Positions 26,401 to 33,121 of a stretch of DNA of 42,230 nt are shown here, one piece after another (within the stretch, counting starts at the first letter, position 1; each line of letters opens with the position of its first letter). Source of the DNA: Mediterranea sp. (in: CFB group bacteria) (GTDB lineage Bacteria; Bacteroidota; Bacteroidia; Bacteroidales; Bacteroidaceae). The position numbers and the translations under genes were made by a program. The notes under the pieces are model-generated. The model was not told where the DNA came from. It saw only the letters and a list, made by a program, of their open reading frames with translations, and ran no database searches. The DNA lies in assembly GCA_031261785.1 (NCBI GenBank), contig JAISIZ010000112.1:1-42230 (forward strand), written 5' to 3'.

Positions 26401-27790
26401 GATGAAATTGCTCGTGGAGTACACCGAACTGACCGACTTCGTGCGTAAGGTGACCGACAGTTTCAAGGGCATGGCCGCCGAAAAGGGCATCGACTATCGC
26501 TTCGACATTCCGGCGACAGGAGAGGTGTACGCTTGGGTAGATCGCGACAAGATGGAAAAGATCCTCTTCAACCTACTCTCCAACGCCTTCAAGTACACCC
26601 TGCCGGGGAAATCCATAAAGGTGAACCTCCAAGCCGACACCGACAAGGTGGCCATCAGCGTGTCCGACGAGGGTATCGGCATAGCGCCCGACAAGTTGCA
26701 ATCGCTCTTCAAGCGGTTTGAGACCTTCGCCAACAACATGATGCAACCTTCGTCGGGCATCGGTCTGTCGCTTGTCAAGGAGCTGGTGGAGCTACATCAC
26801 GGCAACATCGACGTGAGCAGCCAGCCCGGCCGGGGCAGCACGTTCAGGGTCACGCTGCCGTTGGACAAGAGAGCACTCGAGGGCGACGACCATATCGAAT
26901 TCCTACTGAGCGACACCATGGATAGCGCCGAGACTTTTGTCGCCACCATGGAGACCGACGAAGCGGAGACCACGGAAGTCGACCCCACGACCGGGAGCGA
27001 GAAGCCCACGCTACTCATCGTGGAAGACAACACCGACTTGAAGACGTTGCTCAAGAGCATACTCGCCGCACGCTACCATACCATCGAGGCGTCCAACGGA
27101 CAAGAGGGACTGGACATCACCATCGAGATGATGCCCGACCTGATACTGACCGACGTGATGATGCCCGTCATGGACGGCATAGAGATGATACGCCACATCA
27201 AGGCCGACAAAGAGGTGTGCCACATACCCATCATCGTGCTCTCGGCCAAATCGTCTCTCGACGACCGCATAACGGGACTGGAGCAAGGCATCGACGACTA
27301 CGTCACCAAACCCTTCAGCTCGGCTTACCTCAAGGCGAAGATCGCCTCGCTCTTCGAACGGAAGAGGCAGATGCAGGAGCGCATAATGAACACGCTCCCC
27401 GGCGGCACCGCGACACGACCGGCTGGCAGCCCAAATCCCATCGAGCCGGACATCATTCCGTACGACGAGCAATTCATCGGGCAGGTGATGGAGTACATGG
27501 AAGAACAGATGGACAATCCCGACCTGGCCATCGACGACTTCGCCAGTCGCCTCTCCATGAGCCGAAGCCTGTTCTACCGCAAGCTCAAGTCCATCACCGG
27601 TCTGGCCCCCATCGATTTCGTGCGCGAGATTCGCTTCAAACGCGCCATCCAACTCATGGAGGGCGACTACAACATCTCGCAAATCGCGTACATGACAGGC
27701 TTCAACGACCCCAAGTACTTCAGCAAGAGTTTCAAGAAATATATGGGCATAGGAGTGAAGGAATATCGGGAAGGGAAGACGAACAGGTAG
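23438..27790 (+). CDS. Hybrid two-component system regulator (sensor, histidine kinase, receiver and AraC domains in one chain)
   Basis: 1450 residues from ATG 23438 (MKKRFSLFLTVFGLLFVRTA signal peptide). Periplasmic sensor of regulator-propeller repeats, starting SYSATDGLAQNIVTAMLQDH and recurring with WIGTWDGINKFDG, WVASKNGVVRL, WIGCYGGGLNLL. A Y_Y_Y domain at about 790-870 (YRLEGLESQWNSGDNSRSAS). One membrane helix at about 882-905. HisKA FFTDISHELRTPLTLI with His at about 931, HATPase with N-box NLLSNAFKYT and GIGLSLVKELVELH. Receiver from about 1192, phospho-Asp at about 1238 in LILTDVMMPVMDG. A C-terminal AraC HTH (about 1345-1448). It binds a periplasmic oligosaccharide and activates the operon at 11286. 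A weak TACTTCG box is at 23401. Confidence 0.96.
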   Translation: MKKRFSLFLTVFGLLFVRTAGQPVCDIRSYSATDGLAQNIVTAMLQDHKGFLWIGTWDGINKFDGYTFRSYKPSSQHEYAQSSNRVTFATETVDGNILCQTYDGKAYLFDTRTETFLNVLRRFENEVRKEITVQHIYPLRDGIVWIVCDDGYCFRMDERRYDKPEGLTVYNTFDGQLKGNRIFNIYQDTEGDEWILTDKGITIVGQKRINNNFPFKNINEIDGKVYLVSTSDKPAMYQPQTGNVRFIDMPRPAGKVSSLVALRNTPALLTDNGIMLYQPATDTFEAIDVRSPGQPSNHALSVYEDKEGDWWVFTSGRGVTRLNPDTDERQWLYTPQEEVMDYGRQSRRFILEDPQGTLWVLPTQGNLSYYDRERKRLSAFHTEANGRRTPFTPLIRYTLTDRQGNVWLAGARGIQKMNFAPRQLRLHRLDERGTEVRAFLTDDTGCLWVASKNGVVRLFRPDGTPRGYLTADGRVAREWTKFGANIYSFAQDPTTGRVWMGSKDNGLFRLSPRGADRFDVERFRHDTANPYSLSADDVYAIRIDSRGDTWIGCYGGGLNLLREASDGGTRFIHYGNELKSYPSANHLNVRTLAEVGDSVLLAGTTNGVITFDNRFGQPEEIVFHANRFNEADTANMVGRDVMHILADREGDTYALTFTGGINRLISTRLLNDSLRFRNYTVRDGLASDLTLSMTEDGRGRLWVACEDALSRFDPASGTFDNYGESFLRDEFSFTEAIPVFNARGRLVLGTNAGFLEVDTDTLRKSAYTPPIVFTELRIHGTMSTEPIDDLEELRLIPSQRNVTLRFAALDYVRPESILYAYRLEGLESQWNSGDNSRSASYINLPPGRYTLEVRSTNSDGVWTDNIRRLPIHVLPTFWETAWAWLVYVPAFLLLVGVLVYILFYIYRLRHEMDVEHQLSDMKLRFFTDISHELRTPLTLITSPVSDILDHEPLSPTARNQLTLVHKNTERMLRLINQILDFRKIQNRKMKLLVEYTELTDFVRKVTDSFKGMAAEKGIDYRFDIPATGEVYAWVDRDKMEKILFNLLSNAFKYTLPGKSIKVNLQADTDKVAISVSDEGIGIAPDKLQSLFKRFETFANNMMQPSSGIGLSLVKELVELHHGNIDVSSQPGRGSTFRVTLPLDKRALEGDDHIEFLLSDTMDSAETFVATMETDEAETTEVDPTTGSEKPTLLIVEDNTDLKTLLKSILAARYHTIEASNGQEGLDITIEMMPDLILTDVMMPVMDGIEMIRHIKADKEVCHIPIIVLSAKSSLDDRITGLEQGIDDYVTKPFSSAYLKAKIASLFERKRQMQERIMNTLPGGTATRPAGSPNPIEPDIIPYDEQFIGQVMEYMEEQMDNPDLAIDDFASRLSMSRSLFYRKLKSITGLAPIDFVREIRFKRAIQLMEGDYNISQIAYMTGFNDPKYFSKSFKKYMGIGVKEYREGKTNR

Positions 27791-27849
27791 CAGGACGGTA
27801 AATCCACCTTTCTGAACGATTCGTCCACCCGCGAACACAGGCATTACCG

Positions 27850-27857
27850 TACTTTCG
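27850..27857 (+). promoter_or_regulatory. -7 box for the GH3 gene
   Basis: TACTTTCG matches TAnnTTTG with one change and lies 28 bases before the GH3 start, in the 94-base gap after the hybrid regulator. This suggests the GH3 gene has its own transcription start. Confidence 0.45.
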
Positions 27858-27884
27858 CGACAGATTAACAACGTACTTGTAAAT

Positions 27885-30479
27885 ATGTCCATGAAACGAA
27901 AGCATCTCTACTTGCCGTGCCTTCTACTGGCGCTGGCCGCCAGCGGAATAAACGCCGGCGAACGCCCCTCTCCACAGCGACGGGCGGAAGAATTGGTGAA
28001 GCGGCTCACGCTCGAGGAAAAGGTCCAGCTCATGCAGGATGCCTCGCGACCCATCGATCGGCTCGGCATCAAAGGCTATAATTGGTGGAACGAGGCGCTG
28101 CACGGCGTGGCGCGCGCCGGACTGGCCACCGTCTATCCGCAACCCATCGGCATGGCCGCCTCGTTCGACGCCGACGCCGTGTACCGCGTCTACCAGTCGG
28201 TCTCCGACGAGGCGCGCGCCAAGCATACCTTCTACACTTCGCGCGGAGAACGGGAACGCTACCAAGGCCTGACCATGTGGACACCCACCGTGAACATCTT
28301 CCGCGACCCGCGCTGGGGACGGGGTATCGAAACGTATGGCGAAGATCCTTACCTCACCGCCCGTATGGGCGTGATGGTGGTAAAAGGCCTGCAAGGCGAA
28401 AACGACGGCTACTACGACAAGCTGCACGCCTGCGCCAAGCATTTCGCCGTGCACTCGGGACCGGAATGGAACCGCCACTCCTTCAACGCCGAAAACATCA
28501 AGCCGCGCGACTTGCACGAGACCTATCTGCCAGCCTTCGAGGCGTTGGTACGCGAAGGCGACGTACAGGAGGTGATGTGCGCCTACAACAGCTTCGAGGG
28601 CGAACCTTGCTGTGGAAGCGACGAGCTGCTGAGGCGCATCCTGCGCGAGGAATGGGGATTCGACGGCGTAGTGGTAGCCGACTGCGGCGCCATAGCCGAT
28701 TTTTATAACGACCGCGGGCACCATCGCTACATCGACGCCGCGTCGGGAGCCGCCGCCGCCGTACATAGCGGCACCGACTTGGATTGTGGTTCCAGTTACC
28801 GGGCATTGATGGAGAGCGTAAAGAAGGGACTGATACCCGAGGCGGAGATCGACCGCTCCGTGACACGACTGCTGAAAGCCCGTTTCGCCTTGGGCGAGAT
28901 GGACGAACCCGACGACGTGTCGTGGTCCAAGATACCTTTCTCCGTAGTCGGCTCGGCAGCCCACGACAGCTTGGCGCTCGACATCGCACGCCGTTCCATC
29001 GTGCTGTTGCAGAACAACAATGACATACTCCCCCTGAAAGCGGGAAGCGGCCTCACCGTAGCCGTGATGGGACCCAACGCCAACGACTCCGTCATGCAAT
29101 GGGGCAACTACAACGGAATGCCGCCGCGCACCGTCACCATCCTGCAAGGCATAAAGGCCGCCCTCGGCCCCGACGACCGCCTCATCTACGAGCAAGGGTG
29201 CCCTTGGGTGGAGCGCACGCTCATCAAGAGCGCTTTCGGACAATGCCAAACGGAAACGGGCACGGGCTTCCGCGCCCGCTACTGGAACAACGTCGGGCGA
29301 GAGGGCAAGCCCGTGGCCACGACACAGGTGAGCACGCCCTTCCGCTTCTGCACCTCGGGAGCTACCGTCTTCGCCCCAGGCGTGAACCTCACCGATTTCG
29401 CCGCTACGTATAACGCCACCTTCGTTCCCGACCAGTCGGGCGACGTAGTGCTCGAACTTTACGCCTACGGCACGGGCCGATTGCGTATCGACGGCAAAGA
29501 GGTGAAGGCATTCCGCAACGGACACGGCGCCCGCAAATCCACCTATACGCTAACCGCCACGGCGGGACAACGGTACGAGATAGAGATACAGTTCGAATAC
29601 CTGCGCAGCGACGCGCAACTCAATTTCGACCTCGGCTTCAGGGAAGCGGTCGACCTGTCGCAATCTGTCGAACGAGTGAAAGAGGCCGACGTGGTGGTTT
29701 TCGTCGGAGGTATATCACCCAGCCTCGAAGGAGAGGAGATGGGCGTGAAACTACCCGGGTTCAGGCAAGGCGACCGCACCGACATCGAGTTGCCCGCCGT
29801 ACAGCGTGAGCTGATTGCCGCCCTACGGAAAGCCGGCAAGCGCGTGGTCTACGTGAACTGCTCCGGGTCGCCCATCGCCCTGGTGCCCGAGACCGAGAAT
29901 TGCGAAGCCATCCTACAGGCCTGGTACCCGGGGCAAGCGGGCGGCACGGCAGTGGCCGACGTACTCTTCGGACGCTACAACCCCGCCGGACGATTGCCGG
30001 TAACGTTCTACCGTAGCCTCGCCCAACTACCCGATTTCGAGAACTACGACATGGCGGGGCGCACCTATCGTTACCTCGACGCGGAACCGCTGTTCCCCTT
30101 CGGCCACGGATTGAGCTATACCAACTTCGGCCACGGGAAGCCGCGACTAAGTAAAGCGACATATCATGGCAGCGGGACACTGACGATCTCCGTACCCGTG
30201 ACCAACCTGGGCGCGATGGACGGCGACGAAGTGGTGCAGGTCTACCTCCGTAGGCCCGACGACACCGACGGTCCCATCAAGACGTTGCGCGCCTTCCGGC
30301 GGGTACATATTCTTGCGGGAGAGACCGCGGAGGTACGTATCCAGCTCGGCAGGAAGGAACTGGAATGGTGGAACCCCGACAGCAATAGCGTGGGCCTCAC
30401 CCGCGGCCGGTATGAGTTGCTGATAGGTGGAAGCTCGCGTGCGGAAGCGTTGTCGCGAATACCCCTCACGATCAGGTAG
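27885..30479 (+). CDS. Glycoside hydrolase family 3 beta-glycosidase with inserted PA14 domain (beta-glucosidase/xylosidase type)
   Basis: 864 residues. Signal peptide ends near INAGE; ATG 27885 or 27891 are equally possible. The GH3 N-terminal barrel shows LTLEEKVQLMQDASRPIDRL, WWNEALHGVARAG, GRGIETYGEDPYLTARMGV, ACAKHFAVHSGPEWNRHSFN, and the nucleophile Asp at about 266 in GVVVADCGAIADF. A PA14 domain lies at about 455-585 (TGFRARYWNNVGREGKPV, GTGRLRIDGKEV). The second GH3 domain has VVVFVGGISPSLEGEEMGVK and PGQAGGTAVADVLFGRYNPA; an FN3-like cap closes the chain. WWNEALHGVARAG resembles the xylosidase/glucosidase branch. It is a periplasmic exo-enzyme, likely trimming imported oligosaccharides. 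Substrate is not deducible; a GH3 with a PL1-only locus is unusual. Confidence 0.9.
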   Translation: MSMKRKHLYLPCLLLALAASGINAGERPSPQRRAEELVKRLTLEEKVQLMQDASRPIDRLGIKGYNWWNEALHGVARAGLATVYPQPIGMAASFDADAVYRVYQSVSDEARAKHTFYTSRGERERYQGLTMWTPTVNIFRDPRWGRGIETYGEDPYLTARMGVMVVKGLQGENDGYYDKLHACAKHFAVHSGPEWNRHSFNAENIKPRDLHETYLPAFEALVREGDVQEVMCAYNSFEGEPCCGSDELLRRILREEWGFDGVVVADCGAIADFYNDRGHHRYIDAASGAAAAVHSGTDLDCGSSYRALMESVKKGLIPEAEIDRSVTRLLKARFALGEMDEPDDVSWSKIPFSVVGSAAHDSLALDIARRSIVLLQNNNDILPLKAGSGLTVAVMGPNANDSVMQWGNYNGMPPRTVTILQGIKAALGPDDRLIYEQGCPWVERTLIKSAFGQCQTETGTGFRARYWNNVGREGKPVATTQVSTPFRFCTSGATVFAPGVNLTDFAATYNATFVPDQSGDVVLELYAYGTGRLRIDGKEVKAFRNGHGARKSTYTLTATAGQRYEIEIQFEYLRSDAQLNFDLGFREAVDLSQSVERVKEADVVVFVGGISPSLEGEEMGVKLPGFRQGDRTDIELPAVQRELIAALRKAGKRVVYVNCSGSPIALVPETENCEAILQAWYPGQAGGTAVADVLFGRYNPAGRLPVTFYRSLAQLPDFENYDMAGRTYRYLDAEPLFPFGHGLSYTNFGHGKPRLSKATYHGSGTLTISVPVTNLGAMDGDEVVQVYLRRPDDTDGPIKTLRAFRRVHILAGETAEVRIQLGRKELEWWNPDSNSVGLTRGRYELLIGGSSRAEALSRIPLTIR

Positions 30480-30489
30480 AAGGATCTCT

Positions 30490-30603
30490 CGTACATCCCC
30501 ACGGGCCACCATCACCAGCGACTACAAGTCGAGCTGGGATACGGGTGACGCCGTTGAGTGCATCTCCGACCACTATCCGGTATAGGTGGAGTTCGGACTG
30601 TAA
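30490..30603 (+). pseudogene. 3' remnant of an EEP-family gene, copy 2
   Basis: The frame reads TITSDYKSSWDTGDAVECIS, then DHYPV, where a TAG at 30583-30585 interrupts it; after it VEFGL and stop follow as in copy 1. ITSDYK-SWDTGD is the upstream context lost from copy 1. It starts about ten bases after the GH3 stop. No N-terminal EEP motifs exist nearby. Confidence 0.75.
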
Positions 30604-30649
30604 AACAGGGATACCTATGAAAATCGCACGCACATAGCTCAATATCCGC
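30532..30649 (+). repeat. Direct repeat (EEP tail plus downstream), copy 2
   Basis: Matches 8519-8632: near-identical to the stop codon, then similar through CGCACGCACATAGCTCAATA and TCCGC. Same orientation as copy 1, 22,013 bases apart. Confidence 0.85.
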
Positions 30650-30656
30650 GAGAAGC

Positions 30657-30765
30657 GAGAATCCCGGGATTCTTTCTTCACGCGGAAGCGCGTGGGACGA
30701 GAATTCCGAGATTCTCGTCTTATGCCGATTGGCATAAAGCCTTCGCATTTCCGGGATAGGTACTT
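30657..30765 (+). repeat. Dispersed palindromic repeat, copy C, four hairpins in a row
   Basis: GAATCCCGGGATTC (30659-30672) is a perfect palindrome. CACGCG-GAAG-CGCGTG lies at 30679-30694, ACGAGAAT-TCCGAG-ATTCTCGT at 30697-30718, and TTATGCC-GATT-GGCATAA at 30720-30737. The following TTCGCATTTCCGGGATAGG and TACTTGC is shared with copies A and B. Confidence 0.8.
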
Positions 30766-30821
30766 GCTTTTGTTTCCATAATGCGCCATATTTGCGGCAT
30801 AATCGAAACAAAACAGTGAAG

Positions 30822-30920
30822 ATGGGCTTTCTGGAGTTCAAGAACAAGATGTTCGGCTACAAGCAGAAGCCCATGGCCGACCATCGCGCCCAATTGCTTC
30901 TAAAGACTTACGATTTATGA
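30822..30920 (+). pseudogene. Decayed MGFL ORF, copy 2, 32 codons
   Basis: ATG 30822 reads MGFLEFKNKMFGYKQKPMAD, then HRAQLLLKTYDL and TGA. With its upstream sequence it resembles 10943-11070 (copy 1). The two diverge after MAD. The -7 region here is CATATTTG, weaker than in copy 1. Probably a truncated relic; a genuine 32-residue peptide cannot be excluded. Confidence 0.4.
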
Positions 30921-30923
30921 TGC

Positions 30924-31040
30924 GGCTTGGTTTGGTTTTAGTCCGCCGTTGGCGCTAAGCTGGTTTGGTTTTAGTCCGTTTTTTGCCTGTTTTTGGTTTG
31001 GTTTTGGTTTTATTCCCTAACTTTGCGCACATAACAACTA
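30924..31040 (+). promoter_or_regulatory. T/G-rich repeated promoter segment, copy P1
   Basis: Contains GCTTGGTTTGGTTTTAGTC twice (about 30924 and 30957), then a segment about 30990-31040 nearly identical to 32457-32508. The -7 box TAACTTTG (31018-31025) is preceded by TTTG at 30992-30995. It drives the ATPase gene at 31050. Confidence 0.7.
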
Positions 31041-31049
31041 AGTTGCGTC

Positions 31050-32390
31050 ATGTTTCAACGAACAGCTTTGCAGGCTCTCCGGGAGTGGGCCGCTAAGGAG
31101 GAGCGTAAGCCGTTGGTGCTTCGCGGTGCCCGCCAGGTGGGAAAGACTACATTGGTCGAACTCTTCTCGAATGAGTTCGACGCGTTTATCAATATGAACC
31201 TTGAAGAGGAGTCGTACGCACGGCTATTCGTGAGCGGTGTCCCTTTCGAGGATCTACTGGCGGGGATCTACTCGAAAGCGGGTCTCCGAATGGATGCGGG
31301 GCGGACACTGATCTTCATCGATGAGATACAGAACGTGCCCAATGCCGTCAAGTCATTGCGTTTCTTCTACGAGCGACGCCCCGACCTGTACGTCATTGCC
31401 GCCGGTTCGTTGCTGGAGAGCCTGGTCGACAATCACTACTCCTTTCCCGTGGGAAGAGTGGAATACATGGCGATACACCCCTGTACCTTCACCGAGTTCC
31501 TGGGAGCGCTCGGCGAACAAGTGCTGGTGGGACAGGTCGAAGGCTTGGGCGTGCCGCGCTCCATACACGAGCACGTCATGGAGCTGTTCCGGAAATACAT
31601 GCTCGTGGGAGGCCTGCCCGAGGCCGTGGCCCGATATGCCAAGTACAAGGACTGGGTAAAGCTGAACGAGGTGTTCAACACTTTGTTGGCCGGCTATCAG
31701 GACGATATGGAGAAATGCGCGCGTCGGGATAAGGAAAGGGACGCCATCCGCTATATCCTGAATTATGGATGGGCGGCCGCGGGCAACCGTTTGCAGTTCG
31801 CCAAGTTCGCGGGTTCGGCTTTCAAGTCGGCTGATATGGGCAACGCGTTCCACACGTTGGAAAAGGCGTTGCTCTTGGAGTTGGTGTATCCGCTGACTTC
31901 GACCTCTTTCCCCGTTTTGCCCGACGTGAGGAAAAGTCCCAAGCTGCTGTGGCTCGACACGGGGTTGGTCAACTATGTGGCGGAGATGCAGGAACGCATG
32001 TTGTTCACGACCAACGTCGACGAGCTATGGAACGGGAACATCGCCGAGCAGGCGGTGGGGCAAGAGCTCTTGGGAGCCACGTCCCTGTTTGGCGCCAAAC
32101 GCTTGTTCTGGGTGCGCGATGCCCGCAATTCGCAAGCCGAGGTGGATTTCGTGTATAAACATCACGCCCACTTGATTCCCGTAGAAGTCAAGACCGGCGA
32201 TAATTCCCGCCTGCGTTCGCTCCATCAATACATGGAGGAGTCGAAGGAGGAAATCGCGGTGCGTACATGGGCCGGTCCGATGACGTCCGACATCATTCGC
32301 CTGCCTTCGGGCAAGACGTACACCTTATATAATATACCGTTCTATTATGTTGGCCAAATACATCGGCTATTGGACAAGGTGATGGGCTGA
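31050..32390 (+). CDS. AAA_14/DUF4143 ATPase
   Basis: 446 residues, normal length for the family. P-loop LVLRGARQVGKTTLVELF at about 22-39, Walker B LIFIDEIQNVP at about 88-98, sensor-type VIAAGSLLES, then EYMAIHPCTFTEFLGALGE typical of this family. The C-terminal DUF4143 domain contains a nuclease-like core LFWVRDARNSQAEVDFVYKH near 352-371 and IPVEVKTGDNSRLRSLHQYM. The family is widespread, highly copied in Bacteroidetes, and its role is unresolved (sometimes proposed as toxin-like or DNA-processing). Single gene with its own repeated promoter (P1); its last 25 bases (32366-32390) recur after the next gene. Confidence 0.93.
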   Translation: MFQRTALQALREWAAKEERKPLVLRGARQVGKTTLVELFSNEFDAFINMNLEEESYARLFVSGVPFEDLLAGIYSKAGLRMDAGRTLIFIDEIQNVPNAVKSLRFFYERRPDLYVIAAGSLLESLVDNHYSFPVGRVEYMAIHPCTFTEFLGALGEQVLVGQVEGLGVPRSIHEHVMELFRKYMLVGGLPEAVARYAKYKDWVKLNEVFNTLLAGYQDDMEKCARRDKERDAIRYILNYGWAAAGNRLQFAKFAGSAFKSADMGNAFHTLEKALLLELVYPLTSTSFPVLPDVRKSPKLLWLDTGLVNYVAEMQERMLFTTNVDELWNGNIAEQAVGQELLGATSLFGAKRLFWVRDARNSQAEVDFVYKHHAHLIPVEVKTGDNSRLRSLHQYMEESKEEIAVRTWAGPMTSDIIRLPSGKTYTLYNIPFYYVGQIHRLLDKVMG

Positions 32391-32422
32391 AAGCCTTTGC
32401 CTGAATTGGGTTGCTTACAGGG

Positions 32423-32508
32423 TAGCTTGGTTTGGTTTTAGTCTGTTTTTCGCTCATTTTTGGTTTGGTTTTGGTTTTATTCCCTAATTTTGCGAACATA
32501 ACAACTAA
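32423..32508 (+). promoter_or_regulatory. T/G-rich repeated promoter segment, copy P2
   Basis: GCTTGGTTTGGTTTTAGTC followed by a T/G-rich stretch and TTTTATTCCCTAATTTTGCG; -7 box TAATTTTG at 32485-32492. It repeats P1 and precedes the ORF6N gene. Confidence 0.7.
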
Positions 32509-32531
32509 CAGAACTTAAAATATAGAACGAT

Positions 32532-33074
32532 ATGGAGCAAATAGAGATTATACAGAGCAAGATATACGAGATAAGGGGCCAAAAGGTGATGCTCGACCAT
32601 GACTTGGCGGAGATGTACGGGGTAGAGACCCGTGCCATGAACCAAGCCGTAAAGCGTAATATAGAGCGCTTCCCCGCTGACTTCATGTTTCAGCTCACCA
32701 CTGAAGAGACCCTAAATTGGAGGTCACAAATTGTGATGTCCAATTCCATTAAAATGGGTATGAGGCGCAATCCTTATGTTTTCACGGAGCTGGGCGTGGC
32801 CATGCTTAGCAGCGTCCTTAAATCACCTACTGCCATACAAGTTAATATTGGTATCATGAGAGCTTTTGTAGCCGTCCGTCAAATAGTAGCCCTACCACCC
32901 GTTGACAAATACACAGAACTCAAACAGTACATGGAAGAGGTGTTTGCCGACCAAAACGACATAAACGAGGATACCCGTATGCAACTGGAGCTTATCAACC
33001 AAACTTTGGCCGAGCTGCAAACGGAGAAAAGGCTGGAAGAGATGCCAAGGCGGCGGATAGGTTTTGTGAAATAA
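32532..33074 (+). CDS. ORF6N domain-containing protein
   Basis: 180 residues. The N-terminal ORF6N domain (PF10543) covers about 8-95: [48 protein letters not shown], then the Bacteroidetes form [20 protein letters not shown]. The C-terminal part (about 100-180) is helical, with charged repeats [23 protein letters not shown]6N is a DNA-binding-type domain of phage and mobile-element proteins (KilA-N relatives); members are highly copied in Bacteroidales. AT-richer than its neighbours, which suggests transfer. Upstream promoter repeat P2, downstream tail repeat starting one base after the stop: the gene looks inserted between them. Function beyond probable DNA binding unknown. Confidence 0.92.
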   Translation: MEQIEIIQSKIYEIRGQKVMLDHDLAEMYGVETRAMNQAVKRNIERFPADFMFQLTTEETLNWRSQIVMSNSIKMGMRRNPYVFTELGVAMLSSVLKSPTAIQVNIGIMRAFVAVRQIVALPPVDKYTELKQYMEEVFADQNDINEDTRMQLELINQTLAELQTEKRLEEMPRRRIGFVK

Positions 33075-33121
33075 GCTATTGGACAAGGTGATGGGCTGAC
33101 CGCACCCTGTTCCGCGAAGCT
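33075..33121 (+). repeat. Modular tail repeat after ORF6N
   Basis: 33075-33099 equals the last 25 bases of the ATPase gene including its stop (32366-32390). The overlapping 33088-33121 equals 10261-10294 with one mismatch. The segment ends exactly at the buk stop codon. Confidence 0.88.

Noticed and set aside
30924..31010. T/G-rich GGTTTGGTTTT repeats as telomere-like or G-quadruplex structure
   Set aside because: G-runs are only two bases long, and the segment is better explained as a duplicated promoter region.
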